DNA of 64,000 nt from Atriophallophorus winterbourni (taxonomy: Eukaryota > Platyhelminthes > Trematoda > Plagiorchiida > Microphallidae): positions 62,001 to 126,000 of the forward strand of contig JACCGJ010002998.1 of the NCBI GenBank assembly GCA_013407085.1. The letters run 5' to 3'. The notes beneath the pieces were generated by a model. The model was not told the origin of the DNA and did no database searches. It worked only from the letters and a program-made list of their open reading frames with translations. How positions within the stretch are numbered: position 1 is the first letter of the stretch; every line of letters starts with the position of its first letter. This document shows positions 43,901-55,900 of the stretch, piece after piece. A program made the position numbers and the translations under genes.

Positions 43901-46900
43901 GAAGAAGCATCTGTCTTCAGAAGCTAAACGTTACCCAAAAACCTGCTGTAAGCTATTTATTGCGACTTTATTTTGAACTCCAGATTGGTCTCGAATATTT
44001 TTAAATACCTAGTCAAAGTAAAAAACGTTTATGATTTTTAGATTTTGTTAAATGGAAAATGTGTTCCGTTGTCCAATCGTCAAACACACGAACACATTGT
44101 CAGATGAAGAACGTCAAACTATTCTTCAAAACTTCGTGTAAATGGCGTCAACTATTCTTCTAAAAAATCAAATCGTGTCAATTACAATGTAATAAACGAT
44201 GTATTTTTAGAAATAATTCGCTGTTAAACAGCAATCTGACATTGTGACTACGTTTATTTTTTTTAATAATTCAGTCGACATTCCGGGGGAAACCATAAAT
44301 TGTAAGTTTAAGATTCCTTTATTGCAATAAAATGTTTAGCCATTATTTTGAGAAACTGCTAAAAACATTCACTCAAACCCGATAAACATTATATAGACGC
44401 GTATTCTTTGGATTTGACAATTTATGTATTTTTACAGTTGCGCTGAGCCCAAGCAATGTCGTGAGATGTAAGTTGAAAAACTAGTCTATGTCGTGAAACT
44501 ATGTTTCTGAACTGCTTCAAAGTTGAATAATCACGTATCCGAATATCGATTGCGTACAGTGAAACCTCATAATGAATATGGAAAAGTTGTGGGATTAGTG
44601 AACAATCTGTGATGTTCCTTCATGATATATCAATATTGACACAATCCCTTATGGAACAGGGCATTAAAAAGGGAAGAATAATAATCGGGATACGCAAATT
44701 GAATAATATCAAACGAGATCTGTTTTATTTCTTGATCCGATCAATAGTGTCCCGTACAACTGATGATGGTGCACGATTTAAGTGTGCTCGTTAAATTAAG
44801 TAACAGTAATTGATCAATGTTGCTCATATTCTTCACACTCACACACCACTGCATGTTTCTGACTCTTGGCCGTCATTAGTTGGAGACAGTAGTATTAGTT
44901 TCAGTGTGCCTTGATACGTTGTTTACCACTTATCCAATGTTTCAGGGCTCACGAAACCTAATGTTTCTGTATCCAACTAATGACGTCAAATAGCCGGAAG
45001 CCGGTAGTAGTGTGTAAGTGCGGGGTATGTGGGCAACACATTACTTTTTCATCCATCATCTCCTTGAGTTCTCGGTCAAGAATCATTATGTGATTCTGTG
45101 TTTGAACACCGTGGTGCGTTGTAGCAGTGGCATTCAATTAATTAGACCAGTTATGATGTTACATATTTTTTACATTATGCTTTAGTTTTCGCAATTTGTT
45201 TTTCACAGGTCAGCGGAAATTAAAAACGGAGAGGCTGTTTGATAGCTAAAATTGTGTTATTCTCTGTCGCCGTGTTAATGAAAAACTTTCAAAACTTAGA
45301 TTGCTTTGTCTTGAAAAATGTCCTGCATTCTTCTAGGTGCATCTCGATAACTCCACTAATGCCAGGCTGTGGTTATTTTGAAGGTGTTTTTTTCTAATAA
45401 AGTATACCTCGAAATCGTTAATAAAATATTTGATATAATCAGAATGAATTCAAATAAATTGGTATTCTATTCTATATTCGTAACATGTGCAGTACAAATT
45501 TATCTAGTGCAAACTGATTCATAATATTTTATCGCACATTTACCACGATTTCTTGTTTTTCATTCACAGATACATTTCGTAAGCTACCTCAATTTTGTTT
45601 GAGATGATTCATTATCTATTTCATGGAATCAGATTTGAATAATCGATGTACAACGCCTAATATAGCTAAATATTTTCAGATATTTAATGAGCTAATCTAA
45701 TCCATGATACTTGGTGCGCGTGTATTAGTTACCCAAAAATTCGGTGGTCAATTTCGGCCGATGTCCACCATGGATGTAGATCATTACCGCATGAGGTTTC
45801 TATGACAAAAGCTACTCGAATGTTTAAACAGTCAGGTTTGTGTGAAACAAACTCTCACTTCAGGAGCTAGTATTCAGACGATCGGCAGCAGTTGCATATT
45901 GATGGCGTGATATACGATTAATCAACTATGAGCAGTAGGTTCAATTCCCAGCCTTGCAACGACGGTTTACAAAGTGGCTCTAAATTGAGCGGCCAATAGC
46001 AAGTTTTTCCGAACTCGAATGTCAATTTAAAGAGCTTTCATATCTCGTTTGAACACTTTTTTGTTCCGCAAGTGTGTTATGACCAAGATTCCAGATTTAA
46101 ATCCACCATAGATTATATCTTTGGGAATATGACCATTTTCAATTCAGTACATATGACTCAGCTACCGTATGCGGCGCTGTCGTAGTATGATTAACATGCT
46201 CTGTGAACCAGCTTTAGAAAGCACTTCAGCATTCGTTACTTTGTCTATTCAAAATATGCTTAGGCTCCAACGGATTCTCCTTCGATGAAAACCATTTAGC
46301 TTACGTTCGTGTCTTGTTTTACTGCCGTACAGTTAGGAATTGAGTACGCACGCTCAGTGTACCACAATCTTTGTCTTCACAGTCAAGTTGCAATTTCCCC
46401 AGGCACGAGAGTTTTGTCAGGAAAAATGTCAGCTGTTCTGCTTATCCGCTTATCAATCTTATTCTCTATACATCATGGTTCGACAGTGAAAACCTGAGCA
46501 TATACGCACCTAATTCTGTTTACCTTCTGTCTAAACTTCATGAATCTGTCAAGGAATGTGTGAAAAAGGCAGTGTTGATATTCAGTGTTGTTTTGGATGA
46601 GACTTCTAATTCTCATTACCGCCTACACTGTGTTGTCGTGCCTATCATACAGAGACAGTTAAGCGGCTGATGAACGTAATTCACGCTAAAAGCATGTAAT
46701 TGATATGTCCTCAAGAATGATGTATATCGCTGTACGCGTTGCGGGCGAGAGCTTTCCTACCGGATCGGACTGCTTAGTCATTTGAAAAGCAGAGGAGAAT
46801 GAAAACCGCATGCGTCTATGATCTACATTCATGATGAAGATCGACCGAAGAAGGCAAAATAAAAAGAACGGCTAAAACTACAAAAAACCACAGTGTTTAA

Positions 46901-49900
46901 ACGCAGAATAAAGGAAAAGCATTTGAACTTATTTGATGAATCATTATTTCTGTTCACTCGAATATCTTTTAGTAACTAGTAGGACGTTTGTGCTAATCTA
47001 CTGACGTGATTAGGAAACAAATTTTAATTATAATGCGTGACTTACCTCATCAAATATTATTTTTAATTTTAGCAACCTTTGAAAAAGCCGCGAATAGAAG
47101 TATGAAAATAAAATAACAAATTTGTTGAATTGACATATGCTGTTTGGTATACGTGAAACAGATGTGCCATGAATTATTAGTATCAACCACTCGTGAAGTT
47201 TATATTTTGAAATGAAATCCTTTTTTTATAAAAATGATAACCTGAGCAGTGCATTCGAAGGTTTCGCATAATCTTGAAAATTCTTTATTCACTTGTGATG
47301 AATTGCAGTTTTGTATTAGCTAAACTGTACACTCGACATGTGTTATTTCGGCGGGCAAAATGGAAAGAAAACATTTTCCATGTAATTGGAAATCTTTCGT
47401 AATCCACGAGTCACCATATTTGAAAAAAGGTTTACCCTATAGTTTGAAGCATTGTTTTCTTTTTGTATAACATACTTTAATTGCTATCGGAGACTCAGCC
47501 TGTTCATTTGTTCCTCCTACGCTCGTTCCGGTAAAGCACTTACGTATTTATTTGCATGATTTTATATTCTAAACTATAGTGGAATATTCTTCCAAAGCTA
47601 CGGGATCCAATCTTGCGATGTGTGTTCCGTGATCACGTATACGTAGTTTTTGGTTTTTGTTCGCATTGTCCCAGACGGAAAGATTTAGAAAGTCAGCATA
47701 TCCAGAATCACGCTTGTACATGACCTAACAATGCAAACTGTTGCATACCATGACAACAGGATCCCTTTGAAACTTGGTCCCGCTCATATTGTTTTGCTTA
47801 AATAGACAGGCGGATTGGAAGTCTCGTCTATTTGCAGCTGCTTCCTTTTTTGAACTTCCAATTGTAGCATATTCCTAATCGATCTTTCATGAAGAGAATC
47901 CAAACAATTCGCGTCAGATTCTACCCATGTTCAAATTTTTAAAGTTTCTGCAATGAAAGATATTTTAGTAGGTCTTTCATTTAAACAAGGATATAAGTCA
48001 GTGTTTTTTCTATTCCACTTCAAGTCGGACTGTGCAACATACACTTAGTCACGGGGGCTTTACTAGTTGTAATCAACTCATGGAAGAACGATTAATACAC
48101 ATGCTCTTCCATAAAAAGGATAGCGATCTGCATCCTTCTGCTGATGATAAATCTACCTGGAGATTCAAATAAACCATGAGTGACCATCTAATCCAAAATA
48201 TATAATAACAGGATTACACAAAATAGAAAACAAATCAATGTTATCATTTAGGAGATCGTTGAACACGATGCACAGAATCTGTTGATGTCTGATGAATAAA
48301 GATTACACCGACAAAGCACGAAGACCGTCAGTCGACCGGTAATGCGTGAGAGATCACGTTGCGAGGAACACAGCTAAGAAGAATCGGAGTGTGTAATTGG
48401 TTATGAAATGTTTACGAATAAATTTAGTGTGAACAGTGACAGAAGGAATTCGACAACAAGATAATCTCATCAATTCTGAACTATAACTGATGAATACTCA
48501 TCATGCATAATATTTTTAGTGATCCGGTGGATGTTATTATATACATATATGAAATAAATTGCAATTTATAATATGTATTTTTCAGACATGCTTTTAAATC
48601 AATATTAATTATTCTGTATTTACCTAAACCCTCAGATGTCATGTGTCAAAGTGAGTTTACAGTTACTTCAATAAAGTAAAAGCATAAAATAAATTAAGCC
48701 ATACAATATGTTGAGTAAAGCGAACAGCGTTTTTATTTTCTGGCCTAAATTTCGAAACAGTGCGAAACTGTTACGTTTTTGAATTCTAGCAATAAATAAT
48801 GACGTCGAGCTCTTAGATCAGAATAGACGAAAGTCAATCTTGCCTGATTTTTCAATATTGTGGATTGTCACAACAAAAATATACATAGTTAAAAATGCAA
48901 AAGTGCATAACATCTGAAGCGTAAGATAGATTCTAGAAGAAAATTAAGCAATTGATATTGGCAAAATTCAGATGGCTTTCAAATTAACAAAGCACAGTAA
49001 ATATTTGTCCATCGAATGCAATGTCGCGTATAATCCAGTTGAATACTTTCCATGAGTCAATACACAGGTGTCGTTAAATCGTTTTGCAAAAAATAAGTTT
49101 CCAAATTTCGAATGAAAGTTTTGACGCTGGGAGGGGAGGGTATTCCAAAAGGAAACCGACACGTACAGAATCAAAATCTCGGCCACAGCTTATAAGAGAA
49201 TGTTGAATTTGTAGTGTCCCCTAGTAGCAGCGTGTATGTTGTGACTCACGGTATTCGAATAAATGATTTAACGAATGATGTGGGGTACATGATATTGTCT
49301 ATGTAAGTATCACATCACACCGAAGGCTTCGTTGGAGAGAGTTTAGGAGTCTCAGTTTTCGGAATCGTTTTTCGTACGTTAGTTTCTCGAAGACACTTAC
49401 TAGTTTGGTTGCACGATGGTATATTTTGAAAACCAATAGTACATTCTATGTTTAATCAGGGAGTCCAAGCTTGCTATTCATGCTCAGTAATTGAAATTAA
49501 CTATTTTTTCAAGATTCCATGCGAGAAGGTTTCGAAAATTACCTGCAGCATACCTAGAATGTTGAAAGTTTGCTTGTGGATGAGCTCACAATTCATGCTG
49601 TTCTTTAAGCTACCGCATACCAAGTCTCCAAGATTTCTTTTTGATTTGGTCCAGCTCAAAATCGCCTGCCCAAAATAACGTTGTTAATGCCTTGGCTTAC
49701 CAATTTGCAACACTTTGCATTTTTTGTAAAATTGAAGGCTTTTGCAGTAGTCGAAAGTGATCAAGTCGGCTCAAAGTTTCAGAAAACTAGATAAACATAA
49801 GAAGAAGATTGTTAAAAGCAACAAAATTGTTCAATGTGGGAAAATTAAAACGTTGGAAAAATTAAATATATACATAGCCGATTCAGAGACAGTGCATAGA

Positions 49901-52900
49901 CAAAAAGAAGGTTCGTGAATGAATAAGTTTTCTAGACTTTCAGTTGATCACTGTGGCAAAATTTGAATTTACTAATCATGCGAATAATGTGCATTTGTAT
50001 TTACAGACTTACAGATATCCGCTTTTAACACGCAGCATCAAGATATCTCGAATTATAAACAAAGCGTCGATGGATTTCACTCTAAATTGCAATGAAAAAT
50101 AATAATATTTTGTGGTTTACCCAAGCTTTCGAATTGAGAAGAAGTGGAATTTGTTTGACAGAATAAATGAATTGTTAAATTTATCACAACCCCAAAGGAT
50201 GTCTTGTGTATTATTAAGTGAATTGGTGAGGAAATAATGATCTTGTGTGACATTGCAATTTAAAAGTTAGCGGTCGTGCTGATGTCGTTATACTCGTGTA
50301 CAGCGTTAATGAATGTTCGATTCGCCGTGTATACACCGCATTTCTTTGTGTCGGCACCCAATCTTCTGCAGATTTGGTTGCATTTCAAGTCCCACACATC
50401 TTTATCATTATATGTTTTTATTTAATATTTTTACTACGGCAGTGACAGTTTCGGGACATGCTACCTTGTAATGCCGACCATAATGATTCAGATAATGTTG
50501 ATTAATTTTACGCTTCATAGATTTTGGAAGAGATATCGACTTCGTTTAGTAAAGAACGATTAACAGCCTATTAGTATCTCATGCTGAACTCGAGCTTCAA
50601 CAGAAGGAACACGATCACTTCCAAAACAAGGTCAGCATAGCAGTATTACAAAAGCTTTCTTGAAAGCAATACAAAATTTCCGTAATTGCAAATGGATCAA
50701 TCATAAGCCTATTGATTACTTGATTGGCTCTTAAAAGTTATTTGGATAATTCTACGTGAAATTAATCATAAAATGTGAAATTATCTATTGAACAGCAAAA
50801 TCTAAATGCAAAACTCTCTTGATTGGTAAGTTACCAAATTTGCTTAGCATTGATGGATTTACACTCTTAAATGTTGTGTTAAGTTTTCCGGTGATAAATT
50901 AGGATATATATACTATTGTTAACTAGGGCTCTTTAAAACAACCACTAAGTTAAAATAGACAAAAAGTACTTTCTCGTCAAGCACTCAAATAGACCACAGA
51001 CTACCGTTCCGTGCGTTCGTAGGTCGTAACATAGTTTTGAATGATAATCAGCAACTTTCTCAACTTCTATTGATGTTTGGAGGCATGAAAGATTTGAGAT
51101 ATTAAACAAGCTTACTGATCCACCAGTTAAGCCTGCCACACAAAAGTTAAAAGTAATTAATGTTACTTTGAATCAGGTCATTTGGAAGGTTAAAACATGT
51201 ATTGGTATATCCAAGTGCTCACACACCCCACACTTGCACACCACAACTTGTTTCTGGCTAGTCTTAATAATCAGTTGGTGACGGTAAGTTCACATTTAGT
51301 AAGACATGAAGTAGTGGTTAAGTAGTAAACAAAGTTATACTTGAATGTCACTATGGAATGTGGTTCCTACAACCAACCACGCTGTTCTATTACAGAATCA
51401 CAGTGTTGCTGTGACAACGCGCGCTTATTTGAATAACGGAATTGGGCGAACAAGTTTGATATTTCTTCGCAATTTTCCGTACAACACACCTAAATGACGA
51501 TAGGGTACAAAATTATTTTTAAAAATAAAATTGTGTCTGCCGAAGAACATCTGCTAAGAGACTTGCTCATAGAGTGTAGGCCAAAAGTAAGACGCGCCAA
51601 ATCCTATCCATTTACATCTCAAACTCGAGTATTTCTTCTCGGTGCCATTTAAATCGGGTGTTGCATATTTTTGTGTAATCCCTCATCTCAGCCTGTGATG
51701 GACACTTTTTGCGTGACGATATTTAAAGCGTAATTGGATTTACATTTGCAAACGAACATTATTCATCAGACATACATTTGAATTACTCTTCTCGGTATAT
51801 ACTATCATTAGATGGATCAATTTAAATTTACACGGGATTGAAAAAAAAACTGGAATGCCCAGAATCGCTTGAACCGTGTTTGTGGTTAGGCAACTTACAA
51901 TGACTAAAGCAACCGGCACTAAAAACGCAAACTGCACGGACGCACTAGAATGTTCAAGCGAAAAACATCACTGATTCAAAGTAGAATACCATTCCGAAAG
52001 GCTAAAATCTCACCGGAAGCACAGGAACGGTTTTTGGGGTTTTTGGCTATCATCAGCTATGCGTATCCGCTGGACTCTGCGCGTTTCTAACTAGTATTTG
52101 TGTAGACGGATGGCGCAATGTGAACTGAAGTTCTCGTCTACTCGCTACTTTATAAGTAGCTGAAGGGACTAAACTAAGCCCCAAATGATCCAACGGCGTA
52201 TTGCCGCGAGGGTTATTACAAGCCCAGGATAGTTCAAAGTAGAATACCATCCTGAAACGCTACAATCTCACCGGAAGCACAGGACCGGTTTCGATTTTAG
52301 CGTTTCGGAATGATATTCTACTTTGAACTATCCTGGGGTTGTAATAACACTCGCCGCAATACGCCGTTGGATCAGTTGGGGCTTAGTTTAGTCCCTTCAG
52401 CTACTTATAAAGTAGCGAGTAGACGAGAACTTCAGTTCACAACATCACTGATATTTAGAAGCATCTGTATTAACTGCAATGTGTTATCCTCCGTTTGTCG
52501 AAGTTAGATCTGGATGCAACCCACAACTATATGATGGCTTCATATTACATAGCTATTCGAATGACTAAACAGACCGATTCCCAATGAGAAATCTTTCCTT
52601 TAATGCTCTTAGCAATAGGCAGTACTAGGTTGATCGATTTTATGTGCACGTTTTTAGCGTAACTTAACTTAGCGTTTTTCCGTAACTTAAAAATAACGCT
52701 TCACAAAGGGCGAGCAACGTAGGCGGTCATGAACAAGTTATTCAAAACTCGTAGGCGCAATTCCATGAACATTCGTATCGTTTTGTCAAGCGTTTTGTTT
52801 ACACAAATGCGGTCCGCAACACCAATGAACAATTATTATATTAATCAATATCTATATCGTTCGCATGGTAAAAGTATCATTTAAATGGAACTTTGCTTGA

Positions 52901-55900
52901 TTTTGCCGTCTGAAATTGTCACATTTGAAAATCAAATCAATTTACATTATGTTGCTAGGTCATAAGTAATTGATGCAACCGTTAAATTAATATTGAAGTA
53001 ATTGATATCTTTCTACGATTTCCATAAATATTCTCAAATATTAGATCCTATGGAAAATGACACGTTTTCTGAACCGCCTTTCTAACAGAACCAGCGTCAG
53101 AAGGTAAGTTTGGAATTGAATTTATTTGCTATATATATGGAACTGCAGCTAAACGTTGATAACATTTTTGAATATTCATTATCACTCTCACAGCATCAAC
53201 AATTCTGTTTTCCCTCATTATGTCGCGACTCATCAATGAATTCAGGACACAGTTATAGTAATCTGAAAATGTATCAGCTCTAATCGAAATTATTTTAAAG
53301 GAGGTGAATATCAAATTAGTATTGTTTCTACATCGGTGGACATATCCTTCGCGATATTTTGTTACGGGTGTTGCCACAGGAAGGAAAAATGCTGTTGCAT
53401 ATGAAACGAACTTCTCGCACACCCTGGCGTCGTTGAACGAAGCATGAACACGTTCGCTTGAACAGAAACGTCCCAAAATTAGCAAGCAAACTTGACATAA
53501 ATTAACGAGTACCAATCGGCTGAGTAGTGATTATCGCTGAGAACGAACGCAATAGCAATGGATGATGCGATTAAATCGAGCTGTTCAAACGGTCGTGCGT
53601 GAGATTATCACGCGCTTGTGGTGTCATCTACATCGAACGAAGGATGCTTGAGAACATCTGGAACTCAGATATCAAGTTTGAATTTGACGTTGTGCAAATT
53701 GCAACAAAATAAGTAGAACTTTTAACATTTTATTTCATAAAGTTGATGTACATTTGATTGGTATTCATTGAGGGGGAAATAGTATTCAAACATTTTATTT
53801 TTTGATTTGTCCTCGCTTACTACAGGTTCAATTAGATCCAGTGAGTGCAAATTTATAAACAATGACCGGCAACCGTGATTAGAATTTTGCTGTGCTAAAT
53901 ACAGTCACTACAAAATTTAATATTCACTTGCCTATTGTATTTATGATTACTGAATGTGCTTGTGTGACATAGATGTTGAAATGAAAAATGGTCGTATTCC
54001 AAAAGAACGCACTTGCGGTACAAAAACCTTCGCATAAGCGATATGATATCTCGTGCCCTTGAAGATACTAGTTAGGAAGAACTTGCTCTTAAGCACTCAC
54101 TTTGAAGGCATTGTAAACGTCATCTGCAAACTAGAAATGGAAGATACAGCTTTTATTGACTTAAACAAGATTACGCCTCCGGAGTGCAACTGACGCCGAT
54201 CGACCGATTAATACCTATCGCTGCGAGCGCTGTGGGAAAGATTGCTCCTGCCGAATCGGTTCATTTAGTCATTCAAAGAGCTATGGAGCATAATACCTTG
54301 TGATGTACATCTACGTTCAAAGTCGACCAAATAGTCCAAAAACGGAAACATCTAAGCTAATTCAACCTGCCTGAAAGTCGCTTGCTTGTGGCAGTTTATG
54401 TCTATCCATTTTCGGTTTCAACACCGGAGTAGTATAAGGCGTGCGCGTGAATGAAATTAATTTCTTCGTGGTTATACAATATAACAAGTGTCAGTCGCAA
54501 AAGAAAACCAACAAAGCTTGGGTAAAATAGCGAGTAGTTTGAATAAGATGCAGTTGAATCGTAAGAAGAAATGCCAAATCAAAACCTACGTATTATAGGT
54601 AGGCATCTGGATAGTTCATATTTTTTTGCGTATCGATCGCTAAGCCTTATAGTATCAAGTCTTATGCCTTAAAGTTATACGCAGTAGTGTGAGCTTGAAG
54701 ACGACCAATACTGGCCAACCCCAGCTTCAGTTTCAACAGCTTAAATCTCAAAGCCTACTTGTCAGTTGCTTTAGTTGAAATACATTGAATAACTACGTCA
54801 GCGTTGTCTTCGAAACTGGAGTTACAGGCCGGCTGTCAAAAGCACACAAGTAAGCTGATAAAAGTAAATTGAGAAGGATTGCCCATGAAAAAAATTCCGA
54901 ACACTCTATGACGTGCTAAATGAATCAACGCATTAATCCCGAGTGTTCTTGTTCCATAAAATAGGGGAAATTTGCAAGTGTTGTAAGGAAAATGGATGTA
55001 ATTGATACTGCATCAACTGACTCGTTACCAAAACACACAATGCGAACAAAGTTACATTTAAGCGCATGTAGATCCTAATCATACTGTCCATACCTGATGA
55101 GTTCAAACATCACTATACCGCTCCTGGGTTGTGCATGCGGTGAAAATGCATGCAAATGACCATTAATGTTACATAATGTTCTGTAAAATCAATCTAGACA
55201 TTCGCTTAGCATAGCGTGGTCTAACACGGTCTCAACTGCTTCTTAAAGAGCCTCTCTATAAACACAGTAAGGTGCATGGCTATAATGAGCGATTTCTTTC
55301 AATCGCACATTCGTATGTTAACACGTTTAGAATAATATTCGTAGTTGCATGTTTTTGCACTGACCATTTCACGATCGCTTTTTTGATGCTTGCAATCTTC
55401 TTCAGTTCTCGAATTGATCATTTAAACCAAAGATGAACCAGCTTTAACTCACTTTGCAATCCGGAGAACGAGAATTTCCATAATAACCTTCTTAAATCCT
55501 CACTGCAAAACGATTGTTTACACAAGTAACACAGATAGTTGCGGCATGAAAGCGGTTGTATAATTCATATATAATGAATTAATAGAACAATGTGAGTATA
55601 TAATACTAGTGTGGTTAGTAGAAAAGCCACAAATGTATACTAATATATTTAGGACCAAAGTACGCTATCATCTTAATGGATAAGTCTTCACGGTTTTCCG
55701 TCACTTAGTAATCTTTTAGGAGAGAGATTCCTTGACCCGGTCACATTCCAATACGAATCGTATAGATCGTACTCAAAATAAAAGTATGAAACATCGTGTA
55801 ATGCATAAAACCCTGGTTAGTGGTACAAGTATTTGTAATACAATGAGAGTGTTCAATTTTATCTATCCATCGATTTTCTGACATTGCTACCAAGTTCGAA

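Noticed and set aside
44043..44063. 21-nt interval after acceptor GATTTTTAG coding YFVKWKM
   Set aside because: Donor GTTCCG is poor. Left out of the model, though phase and length fit.
50604..50630. 27-nt interval coding KGTRSLPKQ
   Set aside because: Donor GTCAGC is weak and the acceptor is average; a lower-grade candidate than exon 26.
51740..51937. Minus-strand frame with a signal-peptide-like start (QFAFLVPVALVIVSCLTTNT)
   Set aside because: It begins at GTG with no upstream ATG in frame, and an in-frame stop lies shortly before. No supporting splice structure.
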